Part shown: piece after piece, positions 1 through 9,518 of the stretch
How the letters are laid out: every line of letters starts with the position of its first letter
Numbering within the stretch: position 1 is the stretch's first letter
NCBI RefSeq assembly: GCF_024171535.1
Contig: NZ_JALJZV010000012.1
Span: 1 to 64,000, forward strand
Direction: 5' to 3'
DNA: 64,000 bases
Source: Flavobacterium sp. HSC-61S13
GTDB taxonomy: Bacteria; Bacteroidota; Bacteroidia; Flavobacteriales; Flavobacteriaceae
Made by a program: the position numbers and the translations under genes
Notes under the pieces: generated by a model
Told to the model about the DNA's origin: nothing
What the model saw: only the letters and a program-made list of their open reading frames with translations
The model's database searches: none

Positions 1-286
1 TAATCTCTATCAGTTTATCAAAGAACTTCTGCGGTAATGCGAGTGCAAAAGTAGGCCTTTTTACCAGCATTCCTAATCTTTTGTTGTTTTATTTTTGGTA
101 TTTCTCACGCTCTTTTCTTAACAGACTAGTATACGTAACTTTACAAGGAATCTTTTTTTTGCAGATATGCGGATACGCACATTCGTTTATACGCATTGGA
201 GTGCAGTGTTTATGAAAAGCCGATTATTATAGTGATCAGTAAACAGTAATCAGTGACTAGAGGGTTTACGTTTACGAAAAGTCACC

Positions 287-468
287 TATATATGAGAAGT
301 AAGAAAATCACAATAACCGACGAATCCCGATTTTCGACTAACGAGTCACGACCACACTGATTACGCTGTTCGCAAGGAATGGGTTCGTACTTATGCAAAC
401 CCATCCATATATGAGGTGTGAAAAATTCACGAGCTGACGAATCCCGATTTTCGACTAACGAATCACGA
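287..468. repeat. Imperfect direct repeat in a gene-free 567-bp spacer
   Basis: The first 567 bases contain no convincing gene. Two copies of a roughly 62-base unit lie at about 287-352 and 406-468. They share an identical 26-base core (319-344 and 436-461) that begins GACGAATCCCGATTTTCG, and the flanks of both copies also match (ATATATGAG before the core, TCACGA after it). Short motifs such as GTGATCAGT and AATCAGTGAC occur just upstream. This looks like a small dispersed intergenic repeat family. Its function is unknown. Confidence 0.6.
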
Positions 469-567
469 AATAGTCAGAAGCAACACCTTTTATAAGAAAA
501 AGAAAATTCAAATAACTATATTTGACCAGCTATCACTCTATATAGTAAAGTTCACTCACTATAATTT

Positions 568-1425
568 ATGCAAAAAAGTAAAATCTTAAGAAAAATCTGG
601 TACAAACTATCTTCTAAACAACGTTTTGCAATTAGAAAGTGGTATTACTTTCCCATAGACAGCTATGATTTACTGACAAAAAAAAGACATCCGATGGTTC
701 CTCCACGTGGAGCGATCTACACAGGATCGGCAGCGAATGCAGTTAATTTTTTAAAACAAGGCCTTTATCAACTCGATCTATTAAAAGAACTGACTCCATT
801 AAATCCACAAAGTTCCGTATTGGATATCGGGAGCGGCATCGGCCGGACAGCCATAGCTTTGACAACGTATTTAAAAGATGGCGGAAGTTATGATGGTTTT
901 GATGTTGTAAAAAGCGGGGTAGACTGGTGCAACAAAAAGATCAAAAGCTCCTCAGCTCCATTTACCTTTACATACACCCCTATATTCAACGACCTATATA
1001 ATAATACTGGAGTACAGGCAAATACTTTTGTCTTTCCATACCCCAGTCATTCATTTGACATTATTTTTTCTTTTTCTGTATTCACACATATGCAAATCGA
1101 TGAAATTGAGAATTATTTAAAGGAAATTCACCGCGTTTTAAACAATGAAGGAGTCTGCCTTTCCACGTTCTTTACCTATACCGACGAAACCGAAATGCAT
1201 ATTAGCCAAAATCAAACTTTTTCCTTTCCTGTATTAAAAGACCAATACCGACTTATGAATACCAATGTGAAATCGGGAAATATAGCGATTCATCAAAATC
1301 TACTAAGACAACTGATCGATCGTTCAGGCCTTCATATAATAGAATTAATCGATGGCAATTGGAAATCACCGAATAATACAACTGTTGGAGAGTATCAAGA
1401 TATCGTAATTTTTAAACGAAAATAA
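568..1425 (+). CDS. Class I SAM-dependent methyltransferase
   Basis: The 285-aa product has the glycine-rich SAM-binding loop of class I methyltransferases at residues 84-93 (VLDIGSGIGR). An acidic stretch follows (YDGFDVV), then a motif-IV-like strand (SFDIIFSFSVFTHM) and an EIHRVLNNEG segment typical of the Methyltransf_11 group. The N-terminal 45 residues are basic and aromatic and precede the fold. The substrate cannot be read from the sequence. The gene stands alone: a repeat-bearing spacer lies upstream and a convergent gene downstream. The ATG at 568 follows an AT-rich leader and gives a normal family length. The fold is clear; a specific target would be a guess. Confidence 0.8.
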   Translation: MQKSKILRKIWYKLSSKQRFAIRKWYYFPIDSYDLLTKKRHPMVPPRGAIYTGSAANAVNFLKQGLYQLDLLKELTPLNPQSSVLDIGSGIGRTAIALTTYLKDGGSYDGFDVVKSGVDWCNKKIKSSSAPFTFTYTPIFNDLYNNTGVQANTFVFPYPSHSFDIIFSFSVFTHMQIDEIENYLKEIHRVLNNEGVCLSTFFTYTDETEMHISQNQTFSFPVLKDQYRLMNTNVKSGNIAIHQNLLRQLIDRSGLHIIELIDGNWKSPNNTTVGEYQDIVIFKRK

Positions 1426-1516
1426 ATTAAATAAGCTGTTTTTTTAGTCTACACTTATTTTTTGAATTAATCTGAACGGCTGCTTTGACCGTTCGCAACA
1501 AACATATTCTATCCTT

Positions 1517-2707
1517 TTAGGGCTTTTTTTGCAAGTCATTGGCGATTCGAAAGCACATCCACACTAAGAACAACCCAACGATTATAATAACCGACCACAT
1601 CAAAAGTTTACTCTCATACCACCTTTCAACCCTTACTGGTGGTTCGCTATTGAAAGAAAGGACTTGTTTAAAATTCGAAGTATATAAAACAGGTAGTTCT
1701 TTTGGGATATCATTCTTAAAATGAACAATATCATAATTAGGTGGTTCATTCAAACTCACATCGAGGTAAATGGATATTTCTTGCTTTTCTTCTAGGTAAA
1801 CACAGAGATAAACAGGAATCCCATAAATATGAATAGTTCCAAAGCGAAGCGGCTCATTGCTTTGATTATCAACCACTAACATATCTCCACTTTTAACCTT
1901 AAAAAGATCAGTAAAAACAGTTGAAGAATTTTTAGATGACATCACAAACTCGAAGCCATTCCAGTCACTTCGCCTATAGTAGTTTTTAGGACTAATTACT
2001 TCCATTTTTATCTTACCGACCACATATTGATTCTTAAGATCGGGAAAAGAGATGTAACTTTTTTTATCACTACTATCTTTTTGTATCAGTCGCCCTAAAG
2101 ACAACAATTGCCATTCAGGCTCCACTATTGGTAGTTTCTTTCTTGTTTTAACCGACCAAATTTCAATAGGCTGTTCTTGACTGTTGAATAACATGATTTC
2201 ATAGTACGGATAATTACCTTTGGGAAAAGACAATTCGAAAACCTCATCATTTTCATTAAAGTGTTGGTCCAACTTTGATATATCCAATTTAGCTTGTACT
2301 AAATACCATTGTTTTCGATCATGACTACCTCGAATCTGAGCCTGTTTACCTAAAACATCCAAACTTTTGATCTGAACATACAACGACTGGATCTGTTGAT
2401 CATTTTCAACAATAACAAAACTATTTTTTGAATCTGTAGCTGTTTTTACAATTTTTAAATCATCATATTGGACCTTGTTTTTTAATGATGTCTGATCTTC
2501 TATAAAATAGGCCAGTTCCCTACCTTGTTGATCTTTAATACGAATTCCATTAAATGCATGATCTCTCGCTAAACCAATCATTTCCTGGCTCAAAGCAATA
2601 CGATAATATCCCGATTTCTCAACCTCCGCTAAAGACTCTTTATATAGATTTTGCGCAAAAAGAGAAGAACACCCCATTAATGATAATAAAAAATAAAAAA
2701 AACGCAT
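1517..2707 (-). CDS. DUF3999-like exported, membrane-anchored protein
   Basis: This 396-aa protein starts with a signal peptide (MRFFYFLLSLMGCSSLFAQ). It continues with a long beta-rich extracytoplasmic region and ends with one transmembrane helix (about residues 368-388, LLMWSVIIIVGLFLVWMCF) and a short basic tail. This is the layout of DUF3999 proteins, which are commonly encoded next to DUF2339 proteins. Here the DUF2339 gene ends only 11 bases upstream on the same strand, so the two are almost certainly cotranscribed. A role in the envelope is inferred from topology; no enzymatic motif is visible. Confidence 0.7.
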   Translation of the reverse strand: MRFFYFLLSLMGCSSLFAQNLYKESLAEVEKSGYYRIALSQEMIGLARDHAFNGIRIKDQQGRELAYFIEDQTSLKNKVQYDDLKIVKTATDSKNSFVIVENDQQIQSLYVQIKSLDVLGKQAQIRGSHDRKQWYLVQAKLDISKLDQHFNENDEVFELSFPKGNYPYYEIMLFNSQEQPIEIWSVKTRKKLPIVEPEWQLLSLGRLIQKDSSDKKSYISFPDLKNQYVVGKIKMEVISPKNYYRRSDWNGFEFVMSSKNSSTVFTDLFKVKSGDMLVVDNQSNEPLRFGTIHIYGIPVYLCVYLEEKQEISIYLDVSLNEPPNYDIVHFKNDIPKELPVLYTSNFKQVLSFNSEPPVRVERWYESKLLMWSVIIIVGLFLVWMCFRIANDLQKKP

Positions 2708-2718
2708 AGCCGTAACAA

Positions 2719-5157
2719 TTATTCTTGTTCGTTAACTTGATCCGAAGATTCCTCTTGATCTATCTTGGGTTCACTACCTCCCAACAATCCTTTAATTCTA
2801 TTGAGCAAAAATGCTATTACCAAAATTATCAGTCCGAGTAGAACAAAGGATAACACTTTTCCGCCCTCACTCATTGACCAAACGTCAATAATATAAAATT
2901 TTACTATGGTAAGCCCCAATAAAGCCAAGGCTATTTGACGTAAAAAAAGTTGATGCTTCTTGATCCCTATAAAGGTCAATAGCAAAGCAATTCCTCCCCA
3001 TACCACCGGATAAACAATTACATGTGTGTTTTTTAATATGGAACGGTAGGCTTCAAAACTCATTTGTCCGTTCATTCCATTTAAAAGTACTGCACAATTA
3101 TCAATCCACACCGAAATCAATATCAAACAGGAAAGAGGCAACATCCAACGAACTATTTTTGGAGATTTACTATAATTTGGATGATTATAAAACTGTCTCA
3201 ATAAGACGATCAATGCCGGTATAGCAAGAAACGAGATTAAAAAGTACCTAACATTTAAAACACCCTTAACAAAAATCTCCATTCTAAAATTTCCTAGGTT
3301 GCCCCAAAAAAACAAAGTAACGACAAATAAGAACAGCCCATTAACTACATAGTTCAGCTTGCTCTTACTCGACAACAAAAACACTATAGCTGCAAAAGTA
3401 GCACTGTAAACTAGAAACACAATCACATTTAAACTCCCTATAGCAGTTGTGTTTCCAAGTAATTCCAATTCCTTATTGATTTCCAACATGGGTACTACAT
3501 AGCCAATAACCCGCACTATGGTAGGATACAAATTAGCTCCCCAATACTTTATATCGTAGCGACTCAACAATTTCTGAGTAGCAAAAAAGGAGGTAAACAC
3601 AACTAAACCAGTAATGAATAATGGATTAAAAATGAATGTTGTATAGGAGTCAACACTCCATGCACTGATATCCATTATATAAGAAATCAATCCTGAAAAG
3701 GAAACTAAAAGAAACCCGTTATAGAATATTTTCAATTTAGATTTTATAAATAACACTAACAAAACCACACTCTCCACAGCCCAGAACATTGTAATATAAT
3801 GCCCGTTCAGTTGAATCGGAACCGCCAAAGTAACTAGCGAAATTACCACCCCCAATACCGTATATAAATACAATGAGTTTATTTTTTGCTTTTTCCAAAA
3901 AATGTATAACACCGCAGCATTAACTAATGCAAAAATCATTACGATCAAACCCCTTAAATTTACACCTTGATAATCGTTAAACAAATATAAAAACACCCCT
4001 AAAAACACCATGTTATTTAGAATTATCAATATGATATGAGGAGTCACTTTTTTGTCTTTAGCCGTATTCGCCAAAACAACGATATAAAACTGCAAGAAAA
4101 ATAATCCTGCAAAAATAGAAGCTCCTAAATATTGGTCTACAAATCCGTTCGCGACCCAAGTCATTTTAAAAATAGCCGTCAAAACAAAAGCGATGTATCC
4201 AATTATAATCCAGTTTTTCTTAAAGGACAAATAGAGCATACCCGAATTTAAAATTAATAAATACGAAAACAGCACCACATAATTTCCTATACCGGTACTT
4301 ACCATTAAAGGCGCCATAAATCCTCCTAATAAAGAAAATACGGCGAGCTCTTTTCTGTTATACAACAGAGATAATGCGACTGAAAAACCAGTGATTATTA
4401 TTAATAATATAAAAGCGACTGTTTGACTAAACAGTTCATATTCGCGAAAAGCTAAGGTAATTGTAATATAGAACACGGAAATTCCACCACCAACGAGTAA
4501 AGAAGAGAATACGTTCAAAGATTTTCGCAAACGATGCGCTATTCCAATCATCATTGCCCCAGTCAAAATACCAATCCCAACACGTCCCACTTCATTAATC
4601 CATTCTTGGTCGATAGCGTATTTGACAAAAAACCCAATTCCCAATACAAAAGTTATGATCCCTATTTTCGTCAATATATTATCAGAAAAAAACAACTCTA
4701 AAGCAGATTTTTTCCTAGGATACTTGAGTCTGTTATCTTGTGCTTGTGGTTGTTCAGGCATAGGACTTTTTACTGCTACAACAGGAGCCACTATGTCAAG
4801 ATCTTGATCTGCTGTCACAATCGTTTCTTCGCCAATTTCAATATTGGAAACAATAGGAGCTGGAACTATTATCGGATCTAAGTTCGCTATGACTTCTTTG
4901 AGTTCATTTATAGGTTGTACTGTTTGCCTTTCAGAAACAACTTCCTCAACTACCAGTTCTGCTTTACTATCCAACGGTTGTATCGAATTTTCCTTCAGCA
5001 TCACTGACAGTTTATGGATTTCCTGTTCGACCGATCCCAAACGAACAAAAAGTGAATCCAATTTAGAATGGGTTGAAAAAATTTTTACTAATCCCACTAT
5101 AAATAAAACGATGACAGCTAAAATAACTATAACCATCAAAAAAATAAATCCTTCCAT
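2719..5157 (-). CDS. DUF2339 polytopic membrane protein
   Basis: This 812-aa protein is first in a two-gene minus-strand operon. Residues 1-25 form a membrane helix. A soluble, coiled-coil and E/V/P-rich segment follows to about residue 150. Some twenty or more hydrophobic helices then fill the rest, starting near KIGIITFVLGIGFFVKYAID. The acidic, charged C-terminus (residues about 793-812) is cytoplasmic-looking. The LTKIGI..LGIGFFVKYAID sequence followed by WINEVGRVGIGI is characteristic of DUF2339. The function of the family is not established. Pairing with the downstream DUF3999-like gene suggests that the two proteins act together in the membrane. Confidence 0.8.
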   Translation of the reverse strand: MEGFIFLMVIVILAVIVLFIVGLVKIFSTHSKLDSLFVRLGSVEQEIHKLSVMLKENSIQPLDSKAELVVEEVVSERQTVQPINELKEVIANLDPIIVPAPIVSNIEIGEETIVTADQDLDIVAPVVAVKSPMPEQPQAQDNRLKYPRKKSALELFFSDNILTKIGIITFVLGIGFFVKYAIDQEWINEVGRVGIGILTGAMMIGIAHRLRKSLNVFSSLLVGGGISVFYITITLAFREYELFSQTVAFILLIIITGFSVALSLLYNRKELAVFSLLGGFMAPLMVSTGIGNYVVLFSYLLILNSGMLYLSFKKNWIIIGYIAFVLTAIFKMTWVANGFVDQYLGASIFAGLFFLQFYIVVLANTAKDKKVTPHIILIILNNMVFLGVFLYLFNDYQGVNLRGLIVMIFALVNAAVLYIFWKKQKINSLYLYTVLGVVISLVTLAVPIQLNGHYITMFWAVESVVLLVLFIKSKLKIFYNGFLLVSFSGLISYIMDISAWSVDSYTTFIFNPLFITGLVVFTSFFATQKLLSRYDIKYWGANLYPTIVRVIGYVVPMLEINKELELLGNTTAIGSLNVIVFLVYSATFAAIVFLLSSKSKLNYVVNGLFLFVVTLFFWGNLGNFRMEIFVKGVLNVRYFLISFLAIPALIVLLRQFYNHPNYSKSPKIVRWMLPLSCLILISVWIDNCAVLLNGMNGQMSFEAYRSILKNTHVIVYPVVWGGIALLLTFIGIKKHQLFLRQIALALLGLTIVKFYIIDVWSMSEGGKVLSFVLLGLIILVIAFLLNRIKGLLGGSEPKIDQEESSDQVNEQE

Positions 5158-5528
5158 AAATCATCAATAAAAACATGGCCCCGCTTTACAAGAAAGACAC
5201 AATTACATCCAAATATACAATATTCTTAAATAACAAGGAATCCTGTTTTAAAAAACTATAAAAGCCTTCAATTATTAAATCCATTCTTGATATTGATTTA
5301 AAAAAATCAATAGGCAGTGCACCTTTTTTTCCGTACACCACCACAGTGCTCCATACAAGTGCATAGGATTTTAAAAAAACAATAATTTTTTGTAGAAATA
5401 ATTTTGTTATTATCAATTTATTTACTATTTTTATATAGTTAGTATTATAATTAATTTCAATATATGCAAATTATTTTTTTGTGTTCTTATAAATAAGTTA
5501 TATTGTGTTTTTTCATGTTTTACACTTT

Positions 5529-5561
5529 TACCTCTTTCATATCTGGAAGAGGTATTTTTTT
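5529..5561 (+). terminator. Orphan rho-independent terminator
   Basis: An 8-bp perfect stem with a 10-base loop is followed by T7 on the plus strand. No A-run precedes the stem, so it should work only rightwards. The nearest plus-strand gene to the left ends at 1425, so it may end a short untranslated RNA from the 5.4-5.5 kb region. Confidence 0.6.
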
Positions 5562-5707
5562 AAAGTAAACCTCAAGCTTCCTAGAACATCAAAATCACCA
5601 TTTGCTCATTTTTATTTATATTATTTTTGACCACAAACCGCTTGTATCTCAAAAGGTAATTCCTAAGTATGGTTTTTATTCATGACCTTAGTATACAATG
5701 AATTTAG

Positions 5708-5738
5708 TTGTGTATGGATATGTAATGGTTTAATTTTG
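5708..5738 (+). promoter_or_regulatory. Bacteroidota-type promoter of the MFS gene
   Basis: TAATTTTG at 5731-5738 matches the TAnnTTTG -7 consensus of Bacteroidota sigma-A promoters. A TTG triplet at 5708-5710 sits 20 bases upstream as a -33 element. Transcription would start near 5743, about 18 bases before the ATG at 5761. Confidence 0.55.
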
Positions 5739-5760
5739 CCGCTTTAAAAATTGGTTCAAA

Positions 5761-6969
5761 ATGAATTCCACTCCTGCACACGAAACAACTGCTACACACC
5801 CTATTTACAACTTACAATTTGCGCTTGTATGTTTGAGTTCTTTGCTTTTTTCTGCCAGTTTCAATATGTTAATCCCCGAATTACCTAGTTATCTAACAGG
5901 TCTTGGTGGCGCGGAATACAAAGGCCTTATTATTGCGCTGTTTACATTGACAGCAGGAATCTCTCGTCCATTTAGTGGCAAACTCACAGACAAAGTGGGG
6001 CGAGTTCCCATAATGGCAATTGGTTCTATCGTTTGTTTTATCTGCGGTTTTTTATATCCCGTGTTGACCTCAGTATCTGGTTTTTTATTTCTACGACTGA
6101 TACACGGATTCTCAACCGGTTTCAAACCTACAGCTACTGCTGCATATGTCGCCGACATCGTTCCTAAAGAACGTTGGGGAGAAGCTTTGGGTATGCACGG
6201 CATCTGTTTTAGTACCGGTATGGCCATAGGTCCTGCACTAGGAAGTACAATCAAACTGTACAGTTCGATGAATGTTTTATTTTACGCCTCCTCTCTACTT
6301 GCTTTACTTTCTATATTGATATTGATGAATATGAAGGAAACTTTGGAAACTAAAGAACGATTTAGATGGTCGTTCCTGAAAATATCTTGGGCGGATGTAT
6401 TTGACAAACAAGTTTTCCCCGCAGCTCTAATAACCTTCTTGTCGTACATCTCTTATGGAACCATCTTAACGTTGATTCCTGATTGGAGCGATCATTTGGG
6501 TTTGACTAATAAAGGAACTTTCTTTATGGTATTTACCGTTTCGTCATTATTGATACGTTTTGTAGCGGGAAAAGTCTCCGATCAATACGGTAGAGTAAAA
6601 GTTATTTTTGCAGGATTGTTGTTGTTGTTGTTTATTGCCTTACTATTTATCGCCTATTTCGAAACGGTTCAAGGAATCATTATTGGAGCATTTATTTACG
6701 GTATCTCGCTGGGAGTTTTATCACCAGCGCTTAATGCCTGGACCATTGATTTCAGCAGACCAAACGAAAGAGGAAAAGCCATGGCTACCATGTATATTGC
6801 CTTAGAAGCAGCTATTGGAGGGGGTGCTCTATTCGCCGGATGGTATTACAATGATATTATCAGCAATATACCCGATATTATTTATGTCTCTTCGGCTATT
6901 ATTGTAGTGGCCTTGCTGTATTTGGTTTGGCGAAATTTTAATACAAACAAAATAGATCTACCTCAATAA
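5761..6969 (+). CDS. MFS family transporter, drug-exporter type
   Basis: The 402-aa protein has twelve predicted membrane helices. It carries the two half-repeat copies of MFS motif A between helices 2-3 (GKLTDKVGRVPIM, about residues 72-84) and 8-9 (GKVSDQYGRVKVI). The proline/glycine-rich helix 5 region (GICFSTGMAIGPALGS) resembles motif C of DHA1-type proton-coupled exporters. The substrate is not evident. The gene is monocistronic: its own promoter lies directly upstream and a shared bidirectional terminator follows. A multidrug or metabolite exporter is the best reading. Confidence 0.85.
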   Translation: MNSTPAHETTATHPIYNLQFALVCLSSLLFSASFNMLIPELPSYLTGLGGAEYKGLIIALFTLTAGISRPFSGKLTDKVGRVPIMAIGSIVCFICGFLYPVLTSVSGFLFLRLIHGFSTGFKPTATAAYVADIVPKERWGEALGMHGICFSTGMAIGPALGSTIKLYSSMNVLFYASSLLALLSILILMNMKETLETKERFRWSFLKISWADVFDKQVFPAALITFLSYISYGTILTLIPDWSDHLGLTNKGTFFMVFTVSSLLIRFVAGKVSDQYGRVKVIFAGLLLLLFIALLFIAYFETVQGIIIGAFIYGISLGVLSPALNAWTIDFSRPNERGKAMATMYIALEAAIGGGALFAGWYYNDIISNIPDIIYVSSAIIVVALLYLVWRNFNTNKIDLPQ

Positions 6970-6970
6970 A

Positions 6971-7007
6971 ATTAAAAAGGCAAACCGTATTGGATTGCCT
7001 TTTTAAT
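6971..7007. terminator. Bidirectional terminator between the MFS gene and fabF
   Basis: A 13-bp perfect inverted repeat (ATTAAAAAGGCAA at 6971-6983, TTGCCTTTTTAAT at 6995-7007) has an 11-base loop, with T-runs on the right and A-runs on the left. It lies between the stops of two convergent genes and should terminate both. Confidence 0.85.
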
Positions 7008-7010
7008 TTT

Positions 7011-8252
7011 TTATAACTTTTTAAAAATCGTTATGGCATTATGCCCTCCAAAACCAAAGGAGTTATTCATCGCATAATTCACTTCTTTTTTAACGGCTTG
7101 ATCTCTAATAATTGTAATACCTGCGGGTATTTTTTCATCTAAATTCTCAATATTGATTGTCGGCGGTATAATTCCATTTTCAATAGCTTTTATACATAAG
7201 ATAGATTCGACCGCTCCAGCGCCACCAAGTAAATGTCCTGTCATGGATTTGGTCGCACTGATTACCATCGATTTAGGCTGATCACCAAAAACTGTTCTAA
7301 TCGCTTCCATTTCGCATAAATCCCCTACAGGTGTTGACGTAGCATGTGGATTTAAATAATCAATATCCGCTGCTGTAATACCCGCCTCTTCCAACGCCAG
7401 GTTCATAGCATAAGCAGCTGCTTCACCATTTTCAAGAGGCGAGGTCATGTGATATGCATCAGTGGTCATAGACGAACCGACAACTTCACAATATATTTTT
7501 GCTCCTCGTTTCTTAGCGTGTTCGTATTCCTCTAGAATCAATGCTCCTCCACCTTCGGCAATAACAAAACCATTTCTGTTGCTATCATAAGGTTTACAGG
7601 CACTTTCTGGATCATCATTAAGATTAGACATCGCTTTCATCGATGTAAAACCACCTATGGAAGCCTCGGTAATCGGTGCTTCAGACCCACCCGTAATCAT
7701 TATCTTAGCCTTCCCCAATCTTATATAATTCACTGCATCCATAATAGCTGTGTTGGTAGAAGCACAGGCAGACACCGTGGTAAAACTCATTCCTCTATAT
7801 CCATATTTAATCGCAATCATGCCCGGAGCCATGTTAGCAATAAATTTTGGTATTAAAAATGGATTAAATCGCGGCTGATATTTATTTTCTACATAATCTT
7901 TAATTTCGACTTCTAAGGTTTCCATACCGCCTTGTCCACTTCCCCAAATTACTCCTATATCATAAGGCGAAATCACAGAAGAATCAAAATTTGAATCCGC
8001 TATTGCTTCAGCAGCGGCATATAAAGCATATTGAGTGAATAAATCCGTTTTTTTAATTTCATTTCGATCCAGATAAACCGAAGGATTGAAATCTTTTACT
8101 TCACAAGCAAAATGTGTTTTAAATTTTGAAGCATCAAATCGCGTTATTTTCCCGACTCCGTTAACACCCGAAACCGCATTATTCCAGAAAGTCTCCACAT
8201 CATTACCAAGTGGAGAAACGACTCCCATTCCAGTTACTACAACTCTTTTCAT
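7011..8252 (-). CDS. fabF: Beta-ketoacyl-ACP synthase II (FabF)
   Basis: This 413-aa thiolase-fold enzyme condenses malonyl-ACP with acyl-ACP in fatty-acid elongation. The active-site cysteine sits in VSACASTNTAI (about residue 162), the first catalytic histidine in NPHATSTPVGD, and the lysine/second histidine in TKSMTGHLLGGAG. The N-terminus MKRVVVTGMGVVSPLGN and C-terminus NNSFGFGGHNA are typical. The length is normal. The gene is not next to acpP, so it is probably an additional copy. The neighbouring TetR-family gene, transcribed in the same direction 117 bases upstream, may regulate it. Confidence 0.93.
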   Translation of the reverse strand: MKRVVVTGMGVVSPLGNDVETFWNNAVSGVNGVGKITRFDASKFKTHFACEVKDFNPSVYLDRNEIKKTDLFTQYALYAAAEAIADSNFDSSVISPYDIGVIWGSGQGGMETLEVEIKDYVENKYQPRFNPFLIPKFIANMAPGMIAIKYGYRGMSFTTVSACASTNTAIMDAVNYIRLGKAKIMITGGSEAPITEASIGGFTSMKAMSNLNDDPESACKPYDSNRNGFVIAEGGGALILEEYEHAKKRGAKIYCEVVGSSMTTDAYHMTSPLENGEAAAYAMNLALEEAGITAADIDYLNPHATSTPVGDLCEMEAIRTVFGDQPKSMVISATKSMTGHLLGGAGAVESILCIKAIENGIIPPTINIENLDEKIPAGITIIRDQAVKKEVNYAMNNSFGFGGHNAITIFKKL

Positions 8253-8369
8253 CTGTTAAATATATTTTTTTGTTATGGTCATATCATCATCAAATCTTAA
8301 CGCTCATTAATTTTAACACACGCTGTTTTAATTATGATCCTTCCGATTTATTTATTAATTGTTATTTTA

Positions 8370-8912
8370 TTATTTGAGTATACCCTCTCTAATGGTTTGA
8401 CAAACATTCTCTTGTAATACTTTTTCCAAGATTAAAGAAGCCAACAAAGCCGATTGTATTAAAAAGGCTTGTGCTCGAGACGGTCCTTTGAAATTGAAAA
8501 CCTCATTTTCCCGTCCCTCTTCTAAAAGATCGGACAACCACGAAATGATTGTCTGCCCCAAAACCGTTAATGCTTGCTGCATTTCAACCGACAAAGTATC
8601 ATAAGAAGGTGCCAATGCCCCCATCAAACACACACAATTTTTAGCTTTCGACCGATCATAAATTTTAATAAATTCCTCTAACTGCATTGTATATTCCAAC
8701 TCACTCCAACTCACTGTCAAATCGTGAAAAGAAATAATGGTCTGTTGAATAACAGTTAAACCCAAATCAAATTTGCTTGGGAAGTGATAATGAATGGCCG
8801 CATTTTTCACTTGCAACAGCTTAGAAATGTCAGCGTAACTAAAAGCATTAAAACCTCGGGTTCTAATAAACTGATCAGCTAAATCTACTATTTCTTGCTT
8901 CGTATCTCTCAT
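8370..8912 (-). CDS. TetR-family transcriptional regulator
   Basis: The 180-aa protein has the N-terminal TetR helix-turn-helix at residues 1-50, including FSYADISKLLQVKNAAIHYHFPSK. The C-terminal ligand-binding domain contains CVCLMGALAPSYDTL, resembling regulators of the TetR_C_11/AcuR type. A 16-bp palindrome 20-35 bases upstream of the ATG is a likely autoregulatory operator. fabF follows in the same direction, so a role in fatty-acid or aldehyde response is possible. The inducer is unknown. Confidence 0.88.
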   Translation of the reverse strand: MRDTKQEIVDLADQFIRTRGFNAFSYADISKLLQVKNAAIHYHFPSKFDLGLTVIQQTIISFHDLTVSWSELEYTMQLEEFIKIYDRSKAKNCVCLMGALAPSYDTLSVEMQQALTVLGQTIISWLSDLLEEGRENEVFNFKGPSRAQAFLIQSALLASLILEKVLQENVCQTIREGILK

Positions 8913-8931
8913 TTGACAAATATATAAAAAA

Positions 8932-8947
8932 TACTTATTAGTAAGTA
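8932..8947. promoter_or_regulatory. Probable TetR operator
   Basis: TACTTA at 8932-8937 and TAAGTA at 8942-8947 form a perfect inverted repeat around TTAG. The palindrome resembles known TetR-family operators (TACT..AGTA) and lies just upstream of the tetR start codon, where binding would block its promoter. Confidence 0.6.
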
Positions 8948-8961
8948 AGTGATTGTGACAT

Positions 8962-8991
8962 AAAAAAAAGCCAATATTTATTTAGCTTTTT
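8962..8991. terminator. Weak terminator after the GNAT gene
   Basis: AAAAAGC (8965-8971) pairs with GCTTTTT (8985-8991). The A/T runs make it usable on both strands. It begins 9 bases beyond the stop of the minus-strand acetyltransferase gene. The stem is mostly A-T, so it is a modest candidate. Confidence 0.5.
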
Positions 8992-8999
8992 AAGGGTAC

Positions 9000-9518
9000 T
9001 TATAAATCCAATTGCATGATATAGTCGTCCATTACATACCCGTTCCCTATTTCAGCTACAACAGCATCCACCGTTACAAATCCATTGCGTTCGTAGAACG
9101 AGATCGCCTTAGCATTATCTTTATTGACAGTCAAATAAACAGCAAGTCCTCCATTGCGTTTTGAAAACTCAATGACGCGGTTTAGGAGACTCTGTCCAAT
9201 ACCTTTTTTTTGTACTTCCGGTCTCAAATAAATTTTAGATAAAAAAACACGCTGATCTGGCTCCATAACATAATCAAGATACCCCACAACATCCTGATCG
9301 ATACTGGCGACTTCCCAATGGAACCCTTTCTCAATCTCCTGCAAAATTTTATCTGTGGAATACATCTTGTCTAACATATAATCCATTTGTTGTTGAGAGA
9401 TAATGTCTCTATAAGTTACCTCCCAAATAGCACGTGCCACAGACTGTATAATGTCGACATTGATAATCGTTACTTTTTCAAATCTAAGAATTGGAAATTC
9501 ACTATGATGGGCATTCAT
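9000..9518 (-). CDS. GNAT-family N-acetyltransferase
   Basis: The 172-aa product carries the GNAT acetyl-CoA binding motif A, RPEVQKKGIGQSLLNRV (about residues 98-114), after the IYL strand. A motif-B-like FYERNGF segment lies near residue 147. The fold is complete and of normal length. The first 17 residues are an extension before the fold, and the start chosen is the ATG at 9518. The acceptor substrate is unknown. The gene is transcribed alone and ends at a weak terminator. Confidence 0.85.
   Translation of the reverse strand: MNAHHSEFPILRFEKVTIINVDIIQSVARAIWEVTYRDIISQQQMDYMLDKMYSTDKILQEIEKGFHWEVASIDQDVVGYLDYVMEPDQRVFLSKIYLRPEVQKKGIGQSLLNRVIEFSKRNGGLAVYLTVNKDNAKAISFYERNGFVTVDAVVAEIGNGYVMDDYIMQLDL

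Larger units (their letters stand above)
5158..5760. other. 603-bp AT-rich intergenic region with an orphan terminator
   Basis: No convincing gene lies here. A 76-codon minus-strand frame at 5186-5416 has biased, non-protein-like composition and was left out. A rho-independent terminator with an 8-bp stem (TACCTCTT at 5529-5536, AAGAGGTA at 5547-5554) followed by seven T lies at 5529-5561 on the plus strand, yet no plus-strand gene precedes it. The right end carries the promoter of the MFS gene. Confidence 0.6.

Noticed and set aside
5186..5416. 76-codon minus-strand frame in the intergenic region
   Set aside because: Composition is not protein-like and no promoter or neighbour supports it.
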